Assembly (NCBI RefSeq): GCF_003313385.1
Contig: NZ_QMHN01000004.1
Coordinates: 436,531 to 500,530 of the forward strand
DNA: 64,000 nucleotides
Source: Pedobacter chitinilyticus
GTDB taxonomy: Bacteria > Bacteroidota > Bacteroidia > Sphingobacteriales > Sphingobacteriaceae
Direction: 5' to 3'
Shown here: positions 1 through 7,923 of the stretch, in pieces
How positions within the stretch are numbered: position 1 is the stretch's first letter
Layout: each line of letters opens with the position of its first letter
The notes under the pieces: model-generated
Databases searched by the model: none
Told to the model about the DNA's origin: nothing
The model's input: the letters and a program-made list of their open reading frames with translations, nothing else
Translations under genes and position numbers: made by a program

Positions 1-1
1 A

Positions 2-1090
2 CTACAATCGCCAGTGGTTTCGGATAACCTCACCGTAGAAACAGGGATTTTAACGCTAGGGAATAATTCATTAACCGTAAATAGCATTACCAGAGACAAC
101 ACCGCTACAGGTTATGTCATCACTAATGGTACAGGAAGTTTGATTGTGAAAAATATTGGTTCAACAAATACCTTAATCCCATTGGGAACAAGTGTTGGTT
201 ATTCGCCTTTGAGCATTAGCAATACAGGAACCAGCAATGATTTTTCAGTAAGCTTAAAAATAGGGATAGATAATACCCTGCCGTTTAACCCTACCAAATC
301 AGTCAACCTGCAATGGAATATTACGCCATCGGGTGCAGGTGCAAATGCCAATCTTCAATTTCAATGGGCTGCTGCAAACCATAACGCTGGCTTTTCAACC
401 AGTTCACCAATATCCGTAGCCAATTATCACGCAGGTACTTATGTAGGTTATGGTGCTACGCTTGGTGGTACAAACCCATACACAGCTACTGTCATTGGGA
501 TCACTCAATTTAGTCCGTTTGTGGTGGTTAACGACGGTGTATTACCATTGGATTTACTTTCTTTTGAAGCTAAAAAATCGGGAACCAAAACCAATCCGCA
601 AGTAACGGTTAATTGGAAGACCGCTAACGAACGAAACACGGAAAAGTTTGAAGTATTGCGCAGGAGCGAAACTTCGACATTTGAAGTCGTAAATGTGCAA
701 AGCTCAAAAAATACGGCAGGTGAACACGATTATAGCTTTGTAGACCGCTCGCCATTGATGGGTAAAAACTATTATCAGTTAAAGCAATACGATAAAGATG
801 GAAAGGTGACTTTTAGTGAAGTGAGTTTGGTAGACATCCAAGATTTAACGATGGCTTTAGTCGCTTTTCCAAATCCAACAGAAAGTTTGGCAACGCTTAA
901 TTTTGCAACCTTAGCCGTAAACACTGAAGTGGTCGTTTATGATTTGCAGGGACGTAAACAAATGAGTCAATGGGCTAAAAAAGGAGAGAATAGCACTACT
1001 TTGGATTTCAGCACGCTTCCAAAAGGTTTATACTTCATTAATCTCCTTAGCGAGGGTAAAAAACAGACACTTAAAATCATCAGAAAATAA
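2..1090 (+). CDS. T9SS type A sorting domain protein, 5' end outside window
   Basis: C-terminal part of a large secreted or surface protein. The frame is open to the left edge, so the true start lies outside the window. The visible part has repetitive Ser/Thr/Asn-rich beta-structure, then a stretch (LPLDLLSFEA, about residues 180-270) typical of the region just before the sorting signal. The last 75 residues form a Por-secretion type A sorting domain (FPNPTES, VVVYDLQGRK, LPKGLYFI, ending LKIIRK). Such proteins are exported by Sec and then by the type 9 secretion system. The function of the passenger cannot be read from this fragment. An intrinsic terminator follows. Confidence 0.85.
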   Translation, partial: LQSPVVSDNLTVETGILTLGNNSLTVNSITRDNTATGYVITNGTGSLIVKNIGSTNTLIPLGTSVGYSPLSISNTGTSNDFSVSLKIGIDNTLPFNPTKSVNLQWNITPSGAGANANLQFQWAAANHNAGFSTSSPISVANYHAGTYVGYGATLGGTNPYTATVIGITQFSPFVVVNDGVLPLDLLSFEAKKSGTKTNPQVTVNWKTANERNTEKFEVLRRSETSTFEVVNVQSSKNTAGEHDYSFVDRSPLMGKNYYQLKQYDKDGKVTFSEVSLVDIQDLTMALVAFPNPTESLATLNFATLAVNTEVVVYDLQGRKQMSQWAKKGENSTTLDFSTLPKGLYFINLLSEGKKQTLKIIRK

Positions 1091-1165
1091 GTGCAGGCTT
1101 GCCATTGCTGGTTTTGGTTTTTCCGCAGTAAGCCTCATCCCATTCTAAATTAACAAACGAAGGAG

Positions 1166-1198
1166 CACCTCTGGCGATAATGTCAGGGGTGTTTTTTT
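1166..1198 (+). terminator. Rho-independent terminator after the T9SS protein
   Basis: CACCTCTG (1166-1173) pairs with CAGGGGTG (1184-1191), with one G-T pair, and is followed by seven T. Confidence 0.75.
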
Positions 1199-1271
1199 AT
1201 GAATAAGCTAGGAATATAAGCAATATACCTAAAGAACATGGTCTTTACTCCTTATTCCTTGCTCCTTAATC

Positions 1272-2165
1272 CTAAACGATTCCTTCAATATCAAAAAGGT
1301 GTTTTTCTGCGTGATAAGAAGAACGTACCAACGGACCGCTTTCCACATATTTCAAACCTTTCGCCAAACCTACTTCTTTATATTTAGCAAATTGGTCTGG
1401 GTGAATCCAATCAAGTACTGGATGGTGCGCTTTGGTAGGTTGTAAGTATTGACCCAAAGTTAAGATATGTACACCATTGGCAACCAAGTCATCCATAGCT
1501 TCAAAAACATCTTCCTCTGTTTCGCCTAAGCCTAACATAATACCAGTTTTAGTACGCAAACCAAATTCCGAGATTCTTTTAAGACATTCCAAGCTTCTGT
1601 CGTACTTCGCTTGAATACGAACCTGTCTGGTCAAACGTCTAACCGTTTCCATGTTGTGGGAAACCACTTCAGGTTTTTCTTCTAAAACTCTATATAGATT
1701 ATCCCATTGTCCTTTAAAGTCAGGGATTAAAGTTTCTAGGGTAGTGATTGGGCTTTCTCGTCTGATGGCTTGTAAGGTTTCTGCCCAAATAATTGAGCCA
1801 CCATCTTTTAAATCGTCACGGTCAACCGAAGTAATTACGCAATGTTTTACCCCCATTAACTTCACCGAATTAGCCACTCGGTTAGGTTCATCCGTATCAA
1901 CCGCTAAAGGACGGCCTGTTGCCACCGCACAAAAAGAACATGAACGGGTACAAATGTTACCCAAAATCATGAAGGTGGCTGTACCAGCACCCCAGCACTC
2001 GCCCATATTCGGACAATTACCGCTTTCGCAAATGGTGTGCAGCTTATGCGTATCCACTAAACTTCTTACTTGTGCATATTCTTTACCCACAGGTAATTTC
2101 ACCCTTAGCCAATCAGGTTTACGTGCTTTTTCGGTAACTGGCGCTACAACTGGAAGTTCAATCAT
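1272..2165 (-). CDS. lipA: Lipoyl synthase
   Basis: Radical SAM enzyme that inserts two sulfurs into protein-bound octanoyl groups to make lipoate for the 2-oxoacid dehydrogenases and glycine cleavage. Both iron-sulfur clusters can be seen: auxiliary-cluster cysteines C46, C51 and C57 ([12 protein letters not shown]) and the radical SAM CxxxCxxC at C72, C76 and C79 (CTRSCSFC). Length 297 aa is normal for the family. The ATG at 2165 is preceded by a TAACTTTG box only 4 nt upstream. No lipB is seen nearby, so it looks monocistronic. Confidence 0.97.
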   Translation of the reverse strand: MIELPVVAPVTEKARKPDWLRVKLPVGKEYAQVRSLVDTHKLHTICESGNCPNMGECWGAGTATFMILGNICTRSCSFCAVATGRPLAVDTDEPNRVANSVKLMGVKHCVITSVDRDDLKDGGSIIWAETLQAIRRESPITTLETLIPDFKGQWDNLYRVLEEKPEVVSHNMETVRRLTRQVRIQAKYDRSLECLKRISEFGLRTKTGIMLGLGETEEDVFEAMDDLVANGVHILTLGQYLQPTKAHHPVLDWIHPDQFAKYKEVGLAKGLKYVESGPLVRSSYHAEKHLFDIEGIV

Positions 2166-2169
2166 AATA

Positions 2170-2177
2170 CAAAGTTA
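2170..2177 (-). promoter_or_regulatory. -7 promoter box of lipA
   Basis: TAACTTTG matches the Bacteroidota -7 consensus TAnnTTTG and ends 4 nt before the lipA ATG, implying a very short or absent leader. No clear TTTG is seen at -33. Confidence 0.5.
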
Positions 2178-2258
2178 AACAATCTTTATTAATTGTTGTA
2201 ACGATAGAATGTTGGTAGCTTGTAATGTTTAATTGACGATTTGCACATTTACCCTCCA

Positions 2259-4337
2259 TTATAGAGTGCTTGAACTCACGGGAAGGGTGATATAGAAGGT
2301 AGTTCCTTTGCCCAATTGACTATCTACTTTTAAACTACCGTGGTTTTGCGCCATCATATCTTGACATAAAATCAATCCAATGTGGTAGCCTTTTTCGCCA
2401 GCGGTACCCGTATTTGGAGTATGAGCCAAGTTGAATAAATTCTCGAGGTCAATGTCGCTAATGCCAGGTCCAGTATCACGGATGGTGCAAATAATATTTT
2501 CATTTTCTATCCAAGCTTCAAAAATCACCTCATCATTGGCTTTGCAAAACTTAATGGCATTGGAGAGCAAATTCCTGATCACCACATGAATCATGTTCAA
2601 ATCCACAAAGGCTAAAGCATTGGTTGGTACATTGTTTTGTACCTTAATAAACTTTGTCCTAATCTGAGAGTCCATTAATTTGATGTTGTGCGCTACAATT
2701 TGATGAAGTTCTACCTGAACAGGTTTTACCGTAATGCCCTCTAATTGGCTTTTTGACCATTCTAATAGGTTGTCTAGAAAAGAAGCGGTATTATAAATCG
2801 TATCTTCCAATCTGTTCAGTAGACCTCCAAGTTCTTCCTCATTCAAAATGCCATTGCGGTACATTTCAAATAAACTTTTTAAGGAATTAATAGGAGCCCT
2901 TAAATCGTGTGAAACAATCGAAAAGAATTTATTTTTTACCCTATTGAGTTTTTCAAGCTCCACATTTTGGGCGTTGATGATTTCCATTTGGGTTTTTAGT
3001 TCCTCGTTTACTTCGGCAATTTCCTGTTTCTGTTTCTGTAATAAAACATTGGCATTTTTATTTTCCGAGTTACGCTTATAGTACAGTAGCAATAAAATAG
3101 CCACCACCAATAATAAAACGGTAACGATAACAATGACAATCGCGTAATCGGTGATTTTTTCAGAGATTTTCTGATTATGCTCTTCCAGGTTTTTGTTGTC
3201 GGTGTTTACCCTGTTTAAATCACTTAAAATAACTTCTTTTTTAGTCCTAGAGTTATTCAAACTATCATTGATGGCAATATAATCCGCTTGATGTTTTAAC
3301 GCTAGATCAAATTTTTTCTGGGCAGCTTCTATCTTTACCAGATTTTCAAGGGCCTGTACTACCAAGGTTTTCGATTCGGCTTCCTTCGCTTTTTCCAGTG
3401 CAAGTTGGATATTTTCTTCCGCTTTTTTATAGTTCTCCAAATGCAAATAGGCATGAGAAATAGACATCAAAACAATGGCCTCTTGATAGACATTTTTCGT
3501 TTTTCGGTTATTTTCTAGCGCAACTTTTAAATGAACTAAGGCCTGCTCAAATTTATTGGTATTGTTCATTACCAAGCCAATACCCCAATTGCTGAGGGCA
3601 ATGCCGTTTAAGTCACCTATTTTCTCGCGAATGGCTAAACTTTGGCGAAAATATTCCAACGATTTTTGCTGGTTGCCAAGCTTTCTGTTCGAATTGCCCA
3701 ACGAAAAGAGTGCACTGGCCAAACCCGCTTGGTCGTTAGGCGTTTCCCGTACGTTAGCTAATACTTGATGAAAATAGGCATCTGCTGTTTTGTATTCGCC
3801 CAAATCAAAATAAAGCGAGCCCAAGTTCATAATGCATTGGTTAATGCCTTTCCTGTTATTGAGCTTTCTATATATTTTTAGCGACTCCTCGTAATGTTTT
3901 ACCGATTCTTTTTTCTTATCCTGACGGTCCAGAACAAAACCCATGTTTACATAGCCACGAGCAATTCCAGGCAGGTAATTACTTTCCTTTGCTATTTCAT
4001 GACCCAATTTGAAATAATATAAACCACTATCTAATTGACTTCTTACCGCGTAAGCAATTCCCATATCCAAATAGGCATTTGAGATAGAAGAATCAATGTT
4101 GTTTTTCTTTGCTAGCTGTAGGTACTGGTTTGCATAGTAGAACTTTTTAAGCGGATCTACCGAAGTATAAGCGGCCGATAATTTCCTCAAAACTTTGATT
4201 TGAGTAGTGTCAGCACTGTTTTTGTCCCACTGGCCAAGCAGCTCGTCAATTTTGGAAGTTTGTGCTTTTACCGTAACGCCAATAAAAAGCATGAGCATGC
4301 AAAACAGCAAAAGTTGTTTCTTGGTGGAGCTAGGCAT
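2259..4337 (-). CDS. TPR-containing sensor histidine kinase
   Basis: Membrane sensor kinase of 692 aa. Order: cleavable signal peptide (about 1-25), a periplasmic array of tetratricopeptide repeats (about 70-370), one transmembrane helix (about 397-422), a coiled coil, then HisKA with the phospho-acceptor H477 in SHDLRAP, and a HATPase_c domain with DTGPGIS and a GKGTTF-type G box near the C terminus. This is a common Bacteroidota layout. No response regulator or receiver domain is adjacent, so it is an orphan kinase whose partner must be encoded elsewhere. Ligand unknown. Confidence 0.9.
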   Translation of the reverse strand: MPSSTKKQLLLFCMLMLFIGVTVKAQTSKIDELLGQWDKNSADTTQIKVLRKLSAAYTSVDPLKKFYYANQYLQLAKKNNIDSSISNAYLDMGIAYAVRSQLDSGLYYFKLGHEIAKESNYLPGIARGYVNMGFVLDRQDKKKESVKHYEESLKIYRKLNNRKGINQCIMNLGSLYFDLGEYKTADAYFHQVLANVRETPNDQAGLASALFSLGNSNRKLGNQQKSLEYFRQSLAIREKIGDLNGIALSNWGIGLVMNNTNKFEQALVHLKVALENNRKTKNVYQEAIVLMSISHAYLHLENYKKAEENIQLALEKAKEAESKTLVVQALENLVKIEAAQKKFDLALKHQADYIAINDSLNNSRTKKEVILSDLNRVNTDNKNLEEHNQKISEKITDYAIVIVIVTVLLLVVAILLLLYYKRNSENKNANVLLQKQKQEIAEVNEELKTQMEIINAQNVELEKLNRVKNKFFSIVSHDLRAPINSLKSLFEMYRNGILNEEELGGLLNRLEDTIYNTASFLDNLLEWSKSQLEGITVKPVQVELHQIVAHNIKLMDSQIRTKFIKVQNNVPTNALAFVDLNMIHVVIRNLLSNAIKFCKANDEVIFEAWIENENIICTIRDTGPGISDIDLENLFNLAHTPNTGTAGEKGYHIGLILCQDMMAQNHGSLKVDSQLGKGTTFYITLPVSSSTL

Positions 4338-4508
4338 CGTAAAGAGGTTCTTCGTTTGTTTGGGTATTACTCGATAAATATAAAGAATTATTCCCTGAAT
4401 GTGTGAAGAAATTAGCGCTGCAAAATCAACTAAATCAAAATAAATTACTTTGTAATGATTTGATCTTTAGGAAGAAATGTTTTTTTGTTTCGTGTAGGTG
4501 AACGGAAA

Positions 4509-4943
4509 CTACAGGTTCATCTCAAATACCTTTTGTTCCTTGTTGCTGATGAAACCCAAGGCTTGGTAAAATTGATGACTTTCTGTACGAATCACATTGC
4601 AACGAATACGCATGATAGCAATATCCTGATGACGACTCCAATGCTTACTGGCTTCAATAAGCTTTTTGCCAATTTGCTGACCTCTCATATGCTCATCTAC
4701 CACCAAACCTGCTACTTCTACAAACAGTGGGCTCTCCACTCTAAGGCAAACCAAACAGTGTAACCAGCCAACTATTTTTCCATCCATTTGAGCCACAAAA
4801 ACAGCATGGTCTTTTAAGCTCAGGATTTGTGTTAATCTCGTAAATAGCAGCTGCGTGTCATTTGCATAACCTAATTGATGGCTTAGACGGAGAATTTCCA
4901 GTGATTTGCTTTTTGTAACGGTATTGAGCTGAATAATCTCCAT
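4509..4943 (-). CDS. GNAT family N-acetyltransferase
   Basis: A 144-aa single-domain GNAT fold with the acetyl-CoA pyrophosphate loop visible as VVDEHMRGQQIGKKLI (R/QxxGxG/A class motif) and a C-terminal SHQFYQALGF beta-bulge region. Its ATG overlaps the stop of the upstream PAP2 gene by one base (TAATG), so the two are probably translationally coupled and this gene is the last member of the lipid block. The substrate cannot be told. It may be a passenger or may modify a lipid headgroup or precursor. Confidence 0.8.
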   Translation of the reverse strand: MEIIQLNTVTKSKSLEILRLSHQLGYANDTQLLFTRLTQILSLKDHAVFVAQMDGKIVGWLHCLVCLRVESPLFVEVAGLVVDEHMRGQQIGKKLIEASKHWSRHQDIAIMRIRCNVIRTESHQFYQALGFISNKEQKVFEMNL

Positions 4944-5884
4944 TAGGAAATAAGTTTTAACATGCGCTCAATAAAGTTAGCCAATGGTTTTCGTTCTTTT
5001 AACCAATTAAATGAAAATATACCTACTAGGGCAGTGGTAATGCCCGCCAATACATCAGCTAAATAATGGTGGCTGGTATAAACGGCAGCAAACCATATTC
5101 CCACCATCACCATCACAAAAAAGATGTTCGCTTTTTTGAATTTGCCCTTAAAAGCATAGTAAACCACAATGAGCGGATAAGCGGAGTGCAATGAAGGCAT
5201 GGCGGCAAACACGTTGGAGCCCTTTGCGTAAATTGACTTAAACAGCTCGATGTTGAAGAAATGGTCGAAACGAGCTAAACCAGCGGTGTTTCCAGGAGTT
5301 CCTGCAATAAAGTCGAAACCGTGTTGTTGTACGTACCAAGGTGGGGCAGCAGGGTAGAGGTAGTAAACCACAAAGCCCAATAAATTTGCCCAAACAAAAG
5401 TGAGTAGAAAGTATAAAAAGTGTTTCTTGTTGGTGAAGAACAGATACGCGGCAAAAGCCAAAGGAACAGGAATCCACATGAGGTAGAAAAAACCTGTAAG
5501 TACATCTAAAAAGGCGTTGGTGTGCAATAACCAATATTCATTTGGGGTAAGCATTAATTTGCCTTGCTCTATACCAAAAACACTCTTTTCAAAGTGATAA
5601 AGATCGGCAATATGTACGGGGTTGTAGTTATAATTTGGGAAGGCCTTCATGTAGTCATAGATGATCCAGTATACAATGAAAATGGAAAAGCCTATGATAA
5701 ATTTTCGGGTAATGGCCGATAGGTAATATAAGGCATTAAAAATCCCAATTAAAACCAATTGGTCAGTTTTATAGCCAACTAAAAAATACGAAATGATGAG
5801 GTAAAGTGCCGAAATGCCGAGCGTTAATGGCAGGTCTTTTTTTAAGTTTCTTTTTGGTTCCTCAGAAGGAATATCTGATGTCAT
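4943..5884 (-). CDS. PAP2/Aur1-like phosphotransferase, candidate inositol phosphorylceramide synthase
   Basis: Polytopic membrane protein (about 6 helices, 313 aa) of the PAP2 superfamily. The phosphatase/transferase signatures are AAMPSLHSAYP and TSHHYLADVLAG, with the catalytic His and the Asp that polarises it. Such a C2/C3 spacing in a multi-helix protein is shared with the Aur1/IPC synthase branch, which moves phosphoinositol from phosphatidylinositol to ceramide. Its place beside inositol and ceramide genes supports that role, which is inferred. An ATG 27 nt further upstream lies inside an intergenic palindrome, so the start at 5884 is preferred. The stop overlaps the GNAT start. Confidence 0.8.
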   Translation of the reverse strand: MTSDIPSEEPKRNLKKDLPLTLGISALYLIISYFLVGYKTDQLVLIGIFNALYYLSAITRKFIIGFSIFIVYWIIYDYMKAFPNYNYNPVHIADLYHFEKSVFGIEQGKLMLTPNEYWLLHTNAFLDVLTGFFYLMWIPVPLAFAAYLFFTNKKHFLYFLLTFVWANLLGFVVYYLYPAAPPWYVQQHGFDFIAGTPGNTAGLARFDHFFNIELFKSIYAKGSNVFAAMPSLHSAYPLIVVYYAFKGKFKKANIFFVMVMVGIWFAAVYTSHHYLADVLAGITTALVGIFSFNWLKERKPLANFIERMLKLIS

Positions 5885-5905
5885 TATTTTGTTTATATGT
5901 CTTGC

Positions 5906-5987
5906 CGTCATTGCGAGGTACGAAGCATCCTAAAGCAAAAGGTTTAAATTTTGGCGTTTTAAGATTGCTTCGTGCCTCGCAATGACG
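5906..5987. repeat. REP-like imperfect palindrome
   Basis: Arms 5906-5927 and 5966-5987 are inverted repeats of 22 nt with a single mismatch (core CGTCATTGCGAGG / CCTCGCAATGACG) around a 38-nt AT-rich centre. It sits between the hydroxylase and PAP2 genes of the lipid block and is related to palindromes at 33.56, 39.43 and 59.21 kb. Confidence 0.75.
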
Positions 5988-5993
5988 AAGCGA

Positions 5994-6626
5994 TTATTTT
6001 ATTTCGTTTTTCTTTTCAAATCCCGACCTGAATATTCCATCCCAAAACATCCAACTTACCCCAAAACCTTTAGAAGCATCTTGATAATGATGTAACATGT
6101 GGTGATGTTTCAATGTTTTCCAAAATCCACTTTTGAAATTAGCATGATGAAGGGCATAATGCACCATATCATAAAATAAGTAGCCGCCAATGAAGCCAAT
6201 AAAAAAGGAATACACTTTAGTTTCCGGCAATAGCCAATCAAACAGTAAATAGAAACCTAAAGCCAATGGAATACTTGCCGATGGCGGCATTACCAAACGG
6301 TTGGCATCATTAGGATAGTCGTGGTGTACCCCATGAAAAATAAAGTGGATACGTTTGCCCCATTTACTGGTAGGGTAAAAATGGAAAATCCAGCGGTGTA
6401 GTACATACTCCGTAATGGTCCAAATGAAAAGACCAAAAGCAAGCCAGCCGAAAAATTCTAATACAGGTGTGTTTACGTCAAATAGTGCTTTCCAAGCCAA
6501 GAAAAAAATCAAAGGCACATAAATAAGCAAGGGCACATAATACTTTACTTTCGAAAGCGGCTCTAGCAAGTCGCTCTTAAACATCCTAATGGATTCCTTA
6601 GAGTTTGAAATAAAATTCTTTGCCAT
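5994..6626 (-). CDS. Fatty acid hydroxylase / sterol desaturase family protein, FA2H-like
   Basis: Membrane di-iron oxygenase, 210 aa, with 4 hydrophobic segments and the complete eight-plus histidine set: HxxxxH (77, 82), HxxxHxxHH (94, 98, 101, 102), HxxxHH (156, 160, 161) and HxxHH (176, 179, 180). This spacing is that of fatty acid 2-hydroxylases (yeast Scs7, animal FA2H without the cytochrome b5 domain), which hydroxylate the N-acyl chain of ceramides. Sphingobacterial sphingolipids are known to carry 2-hydroxy iso-fatty acids, so ceramide acyl 2-hydroxylation is the likely job. It starts 4 nt after the CDP-alcohol transferase stop, within the operon. Confidence 0.85.
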   Translation of the reverse strand: MAKNFISNSKESIRMFKSDLLEPLSKVKYYVPLLIYVPLIFFLAWKALFDVNTPVLEFFGWLAFGLFIWTITEYVLHRWIFHFYPTSKWGKRIHFIFHGVHHDYPNDANRLVMPPSASIPLALGFYLLFDWLLPETKVYSFFIGFIGGYLFYDMVHYALHHANFKSGFWKTLKHHHMLHHYQDASKGFGVSWMFWDGIFRSGFEKKNEIK

Positions 6627-6630
6627 GATT

Positions 6631-7920
6631 TTACACTTTTATTCTTTCAGTTACGGCCTTGCTAGGGTTGTTGGCATCGTAACCTCTCAATTCAACATAT
6701 TTAACATTAGGTAGCCAAAACGAACCACCTTCAATCCTTACGAATATTCTGTCTAACAAAATCTTTTTATTATTGGCGGTAACGTATACGTGATATTTTT
6801 TATCTACCGTAGACTTGGTAAGCAACAAAGGAAATTTTTTGTAGGAGACAAAACGTAGCTCAAAATTTCCGTTGCCAATATCTTTGGTTTGTATGCCGTA
6901 AGCAAATTTACGTTGGATATAATTCAGGTCTTTTTTCCCTTCCTTATCTGCATAGCGCATCCAAAATACATTTACTGGCTTTTCTTTAATAGGCTGACCA
7001 TCTTCATTCAAATTTAATTGGCAGATGATGGTATTAATATTCGGATCACGTTGTACATAAAACAACTGATTGTCGATGTTTTTGGGCACTGGGAAAGTAA
7101 GTGGCGATGGGTCGCCATCTGGTACTTGCTGTGCTTGTAAGTTTGGTGAAGTTCCTAAGGCTAAGCTCGCAAGTAATACGATGCCAGTTACCAAAGCAGC
7201 TTTGTTTTGATTAGCTTTTAAGAAGTCCTGTGCATCTAAAGCTTTTTTAGCATCTCTTAACCTGTTTACCGCAGTAATATTGGTTAATACCGCCATAATG
7301 GCGATAGGCAAGGTGAAAATACTCATGGTTTCAAATACATGAAACTTAATGCCAGGAACAAAAACTTTGTAATCTCCACCCAAGAAATTATAGGCAATAC
7401 CGCAGGCAATTGCAAAAACGCCAATGGTAACTACACGTTCTGGACGTTGCATTAAACCACCTTTACACTCCACCCCTAAACCTTCGGCACGGGCACGGGT
7501 GTAACTCACCATCATAGAACCTATTAAGGCAATAAAAGCAAATAGCGAACTTAAAAAATAATGGTGTGAAATGAGGTAATAGCAGATACCCAAAAACATC
7601 ACCATCTCACTGTAGCGATCTAATACAGAATCGTACAGGGCACCAAATTTCGAACTCATGTTACCCAAACGGGCCACTTGGCCGTCTAACATGTCAAACA
7701 AACCTGCAAATAGCACTAATGCGCCTGCCCAGCCTACATACTCCAATTCTCCACGGTTTGCTTTCTCAGCTCCTATGATAAAAATAACGGCTACACCAAT
7801 GTTCAATATCAAACCAATGGTAGTGACCATATTGGGTGTAAGCCCAATTTTAATCAATCCCTTTACAAAAGGATTGATTCCTTTATAAATACCTTGTTGA
7901 AGGTTATCTCTTAGCTTCAT
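6631..7920 (-). CDS. CDP-alcohol phosphatidyltransferase fused to exported DUF4833-like domain, candidate PI-phosphate synthase
   Basis: Residues 1-225 are a CDP-alcohol phosphotransferase with about 6 membrane helices and the full signature D76-x2-D79-G80-x2-A83-R84-x8-G93-x3-D97-x3-D101. In this setting the acceptor is probably inositol 3-phosphate, giving phosphatidylinositol phosphate. Residues about 241-265 look like a signal peptide or extra helix (ALVTGIVLLASLALG, then LQAQQ). Residues about 275-429 resemble the DUF4833 family, a soluble domain expected outside the cytoplasm. The frame is continuous, so this is a genuine fusion, or two genes joined by loss of a stop. It lies 3-4 nt from each neighbour. 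Confidence 0.85.
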   Translation of the reverse strand: MKLRDNLQQGIYKGINPFVKGLIKIGLTPNMVTTIGLILNIGVAVIFIIGAEKANRGELEYVGWAGALVLFAGLFDMLDGQVARLGNMSSKFGALYDSVLDRYSEMVMFLGICYYLISHHYFLSSLFAFIALIGSMMVSYTRARAEGLGVECKGGLMQRPERVVTIGVFAIACGIAYNFLGGDYKVFVPGIKFHVFETMSIFTLPIAIMAVLTNITAVNRLRDAKKALDAQDFLKANQNKAALVTGIVLLASLALGTSPNLQAQQVPDGDPSPLTFPVPKNIDNQLFYVQRDPNINTIICQLNLNEDGQPIKEKPVNVFWMRYADKEGKKDLNYIQRKFAYGIQTKDIGNGNFELRFVSYKKFPLLLTKSTVDKKYHVYVTANNKKILLDRIFVRIEGGSFWLPNVKYVELRGYDANNPSKAVTERIKV

Positions 7921-7923
7921 CTT

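Noticed and set aside
1651..2178. 175-codon open frame on the plus strand opposite lipA
   Set aside because: Shadow of the strongly conserved lipA gene; no recognisable domain and no promoter.
5885..5911. Longer start of the PAP2 gene
   Set aside because: The upstream ATG lies inside an intergenic REP-like palindrome.
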